DNA of 64,000 nucleotides, from NCBI GenBank assembly GCA_900078375.1, contig FLQS01000011.1:1-64000 (forward strand), read 5' to 3'. The notes beneath the pieces are model-generated. The model saw only the letters and a program-made list of their open reading frames with translations, was not told the DNA's origin and did not search any database. The stretch's first letter is position 1. Every line of letters begins with the position of its first letter. Both the position numbers and the translations under genes were made by a program. Shown piece by piece: positions 61,573-64,000 of the stretch. This DNA is from an uncultured Mycobacterium sp. Its GTDB lineage: Bacteria > Actinomycetota > Actinomycetes > Mycobacteriales > Mycobacteriaceae.

Positions 61573-62358
61573 TCAGGCGCTGCTGACCGAGCGTTCTACC
61601 CGGCCGTCCGTACCGCGGCGTTCCCTGGCGGTGACCGTCGACGTCGTCGCCGTCAACCGGACCCGGTCGGCACGGAACAGGTCATAGGCGTATTCGAAGG
61701 GCCGATCGGCGGCATCACGGGTGACCCGGGTGATCGCAACCAGCGGACGCCGGTGTGTGACGCCGAGCCACTGTGCCTCCCGCGGGCTGGCGCTGACGAC
61801 TTCGATGGTCTCACTCGACGTGGCGGGCACCAGCCCGTAGCGGACGGCGAACAACTCGTACAGTGAGCCGCCCAGCGGTTGCTCCAGCAGATCGACGACG
61901 TGGTCGGCGACGAAACAGGAGAAGTCCACCGACAGCGGTACACCGTCCGCGTAGCGCAGCCTGCGGATCGCGAAAACCTCTCGGCGATCGCCGATCTCCA
62001 GTGCCGCAGCCTCAGCCGGGGTGGGCGGCCTGCGATCGGTGGCCAGCACGCGGGTGGCGCTGGTGTGCCCGCCACTGCGGAGCCGGGCCGGCAGGCCGGC
62101 CAGTTCGGCGGCGTTGCGTTCCACCACGTCGGCGCGCACGAACGTGCCCCCGTTACGCCCGGTCCGGCGCTCGAGCACCCCCGCGCGGCTCAACGGCAGC
62201 AGCGCGCTGCGCAGGGTGGATCGGGAGACCTCGAAGCGGTCGGCCATTTCGCGCTCGGTGCCCAACCGAGAGCCGGGCCGCAGGGCGCCCTGCGCCAGCA
62301 TGGAGAGGATGCGCCGCCGCACATCCTCGGCAATCGGTCCCCCCTCCGACTCTTCCAT
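61573..62358 (-). CDS. GntR family regulator with UTRA domain
   Basis: A 261-residue regulator. GntR winged helix at about 8-75 (VRRRILSMLAQGALRPGSRLGTEREMADRFEVSRSTLRSAL), UTRA ligand domain at about 95-240 (REVFAIRRLRYADGVPLSVDFSCF, LYELFAVRYGLVPATSSETIEVVSA). It senses a small metabolite and controls neighbouring catabolic genes. Starts four bases after the upstream SDR stop, so the two are co-transcribed. Confidence 0.9.
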   Translation of the reverse strand: MEESEGGPIAEDVRRRILSMLAQGALRPGSRLGTEREMADRFEVSRSTLRSALLPLSRAGVLERRTGRNGGTFVRADVVERNAAELAGLPARLRSGGHTSATRVLATDRRPPTPAEAAALEIGDRREVFAIRRLRYADGVPLSVDFSCFVADHVVDLLEQPLGGSLYELFAVRYGLVPATSSETIEVVSASPREAQWLGVTHRRPLVAITRVTRDAADRPFEYAYDLFRADRVRLTATTSTVTARERRGTDGRVERSVSSA

Positions 62359-62362
62359 CGGA

Positions 62363-63139
62363 CTAGGGGCGCACCGCATCCGGCGACTCCGGCAGCACCT
62401 GGCCACCGTCGACGGCGATGGCCTGGCCGGTGATGTAGCCGGCCTCGACCGTGGCAAGGAAGGCGGCGAGGTGGCCGATGTCCTCGGGCTTGCCCAGCGC
62501 GCCGGCCGGGATCGCGCGGGTCATGCCCGCGATGTACTCCTCGCCCATGTCGGCAAGACCTTCGGTGAAGATGTTGCCCGGCAGCACCGCGTTGACCGTG
62601 ATCCCGTGCGGCGCCAGTTCGATTGCGGCCGTGCGCATGAAGCCCAGCTGCGCGGCCTTCGACGCCCCGTAGTGCGACCAGCGCGGAAAACCGGTGATCG
62701 GCCCGGTGATCGACGATGTCAGGATCACCCGGCCTCGCCCGGAGGCGATCAGCGCATCCAGGCAGGCCTGCACGGTGAACACGTTGCCCTTGACGTTGAC
62801 GTCGAGAACCTCGGCCAATTGCGCCGGGGTCATGGTGGCCAGGGGTGCCTCCGGGAAGATGCCGGCGTTGGCGCACACGATGTCGATTCCACCGAACGCG
62901 TCGACGACCTCGGCAGCCAGACTGGCGCAGGCCATCGGGTCGGTGACATCGGTCTGCACGCCCAGCACCTTCCCGGTGCCCAGTTCATCCAGATCGGCTA
63001 CCGCCGTGTCGAGTTCGGCCACCGACCGCGCGGCGATCGCCACGTTGGCTCCCGCGGCGGCGAACACAGCGGCGATCCCGCGCCCGATGCCCTTGCTGCC
63101 ACCGGTCACCAGGACCGACGTCGACTGCAGATCAAACAC
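62363..63139 (-). CDS. Short-chain dehydrogenase/reductase
   Basis: A 258-residue [35 protein letters not shown] and [15 protein letters not shown] 63139 is chosen because AAAGGA lies seven bases before it; a TTG at 63145 has no site. The GntR gene follows. It may oxidise a polyol or hydroxyacid in the same pathway as the kinase to the right. Confidence 0.88.
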   Translation of the reverse strand: MFDLQSTSVLVTGGSKGIGRGIAAVFAAAGANVAIAARSVAELDTAVADLDELGTGKVLGVQTDVTDPMACASLAAEVVDAFGGIDIVCANAGIFPEAPLATMTPAQLAEVLDVNVKGNVFTVQACLDALIASGRGRVILTSSITGPITGFPRWSHYGASKAAQLGFMRTAAIELAPHGITVNAVLPGNIFTEGLADMGEEYIAGMTRAIPAGALGKPEDIGHLAAFLATVEAGYITGQAIAVDGGQVLPESPDAVRP

Positions 63140-63181
63140 GTGCAATCCTTTCCGCTACAGCGCCATTCATAAATATGCGAG

Positions 63182-64000
63182 TCAGACTCGCGACCCGAAG
63201 ATCGCGTCCTGCAGCCAGGTGCGGTCTTCCAGATACCGTTGCGCCAGCCGCGCGGTGTTGGGGGCGAACTGCTCGCCGACGCCGATCGCCGCGTCGGCGT
63301 CGTAGTGCGACGCGATCCACGCAGTGAGCATGATGCGGCGCATCATCACGAACGACGGGATCAGCGCAAGGTGCTCGGCGGGGAACGAGCCGGCCTCGAA
63401 ATAGCCGGTGAGCCATTCGGCGATGATGCGTTCACCGGCCGGGGTGTCCTCGATGAACGACACCGCGGCCCCGAGATCGGCGAGGTACCACGACCAGCCC
63501 GAGTCGTCGAAGTCGATCACGGTGATGCCTGCACCCGTGTCCGCCGGATCGACCATCAGATTGGCCAGCCGGAGATCGGCGTGCACCAGCCCGAAACGAT
63601 CTGGCGCGCAGCCGAAGTCGGTCAGCCTCGCGGTGATGTCGTCGACGGCGCGCTGGATCATGGCCCGGTCGGCGTCGGTCAGGCCGGGCGCCATCCGCCA
63701 GTTACCCCACCGGGCCTGCGGACCGAGGATGGTCTCGAGGTCCCAGCGGAACCGGGTGAAGTCAGCGGGGAAAGTCCAGTTGCGGGCATGCTCATGCATG
63801 ATGGCGGTGATCCGGCCGAGTTCGTCGAATCCGACGGCCTCGGGATCCTCCTCCGCCGTGCAGCCCGCCACGAACGTCACCGCGTCGACGTGCAACGCGC
63901 CGCCGTCGGCCGTGGCGACCACGACGTCGGTTCCGTCGCGGGCTTCGATCAACTCCGGCGTGGCGACGGAGGTCTCGGTGCGCAGCGCCTGCATCCACGC
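63182..64000 (-). CDS. APH-family phosphotransferase, cut by the window end
   Basis: At least 272 residues of a protein-kinase-fold small-molecule kinase. The catalytic loop FGLVHADLRLANLMVD and metal motif VIDFDDSGWSWYLADL are present; the N-terminal lobe is incomplete because the gene runs past 64000 (the first residues here are AWMQALRTE). Related to homoserine-type and hydroxylysine kinases beside class III aminotransferases. Substrate unknown. Confidence 0.85.
   Translation of the reverse strand, partial: AWMQALRTETSVATPELIEARDGTDVVVATADGGALHVDAVTFVAGCTAEEDPEAVGFDELGRITAIMHEHARNWTFPADFTRFRWDLETILGPQARWGNWRMAPGLTDADRAMIQRAVDDITARLTDFGCAPDRFGLVHADLRLANLMVDPADTGAGITVIDFDDSGWSWYLADLGAAVSFIEDTPAGERIIAEWLTGYFEAGSFPAEHLALIPSFVMMRRIMLTAWIASHYDADAAIGVGEQFAPNTARLAQRYLEDRTWLQDAIFGSRV

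Overview
The window is GC-rich actinobacterial DNA, most probably from a Mycolicibacterium-type (rapid-growing) Mycobacterium. The evidence is a DosR/DosS pair with a DosR box, PrrA/PrrB, a block in the order echA6, metallo-hydrolase, serine hydrolase, ctpE, antitoxin-like, SRPBCC as in the M. tuberculosis Rv0905-Rv0910 region with accD3 alongside, a PGRS-type glycine-rich protein, an Lpq-type lipoprotein and a DosR-regulon-type FdxA. Family names come from reading the translations; no database search was run.

1-1.57 kb is the right end of an integrative element. It holds a DNA-binding (excisionase-like) gene cut by the window edge, a tyrosine integrase, a set of inverted repeats and a truncated tRNA 3' end followed by an intrinsic terminator.

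1.6-11.7 kb is an accessory island that reads as a nitric-oxide / iron-sulfur stress system. It carries a group III-like truncated haemoglobin, a VOC protein, two three-cysteine regulators of the SufR-like (COG2345) type, a DUF488 protein, a trHbN NO dioxygenase, an aconitase, a haemerythrin, an OsmC protein, a DUF2249-cupin protein, a deleted cytochrome oxidase subunit I gene and an FdxA ferredoxin with a frameshifted N-terminus. Four control regions carry the same 24-bp operator (arms TATAGAGGA / TCCTCTATA, 6-nt spacer); one overlaps the approach to a regulator gene's own start. The aconitase is preceded by a 44-codon leader ORF whose stop overlaps the aconitase start.

11.7-13.7 kb is a scar of gene fragments (orphan ferredoxin, TetR, swivel domain of a PEP-utilising enzyme, N-terminus of a SCO6745-like protein). 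13.8-22 kb holds an ATPase-LuxR regulator, a PGRS protein without a PE domain, a tautomerase, an alpha/beta hydrolase, an unexpected TrpF-like isomerase, a diguanylate cyclase and a GAF-ANTAR protein.

22.2-34.7 kb is mixed chromosome: a thiolase, carotenoid oxygenase and tandem-HxlR operon; a CIRCE-controlled Hsp20; an ABC-F protein behind an apparent leader-peptide attenuator; a frameshifted DUF849 gene; a TrkA-type K+ channel; and an amidohydrolase.

34.8-53.5 kb is mycobacterial core: devR/devS with a DosR box, a toxin/antitoxin-like pair, ctpE, Rv0907- and Rv0906-like hydrolases, echA6, accD3, a Nudix regulator, a phosphoribosyltransferase, a heterodimeric ABC exporter and prrA/prrB.

53.5-64 kb looks catabolic: a solute-binding lipoprotein, a TetR regulator and two tandem ureohydrolases (the first ending in five histidines) in one operon, then aldolase, dehydrogenase and SDR genes, an FKBP isomerase, a GntR regulator and an APH-family kinase cut by the right edge.
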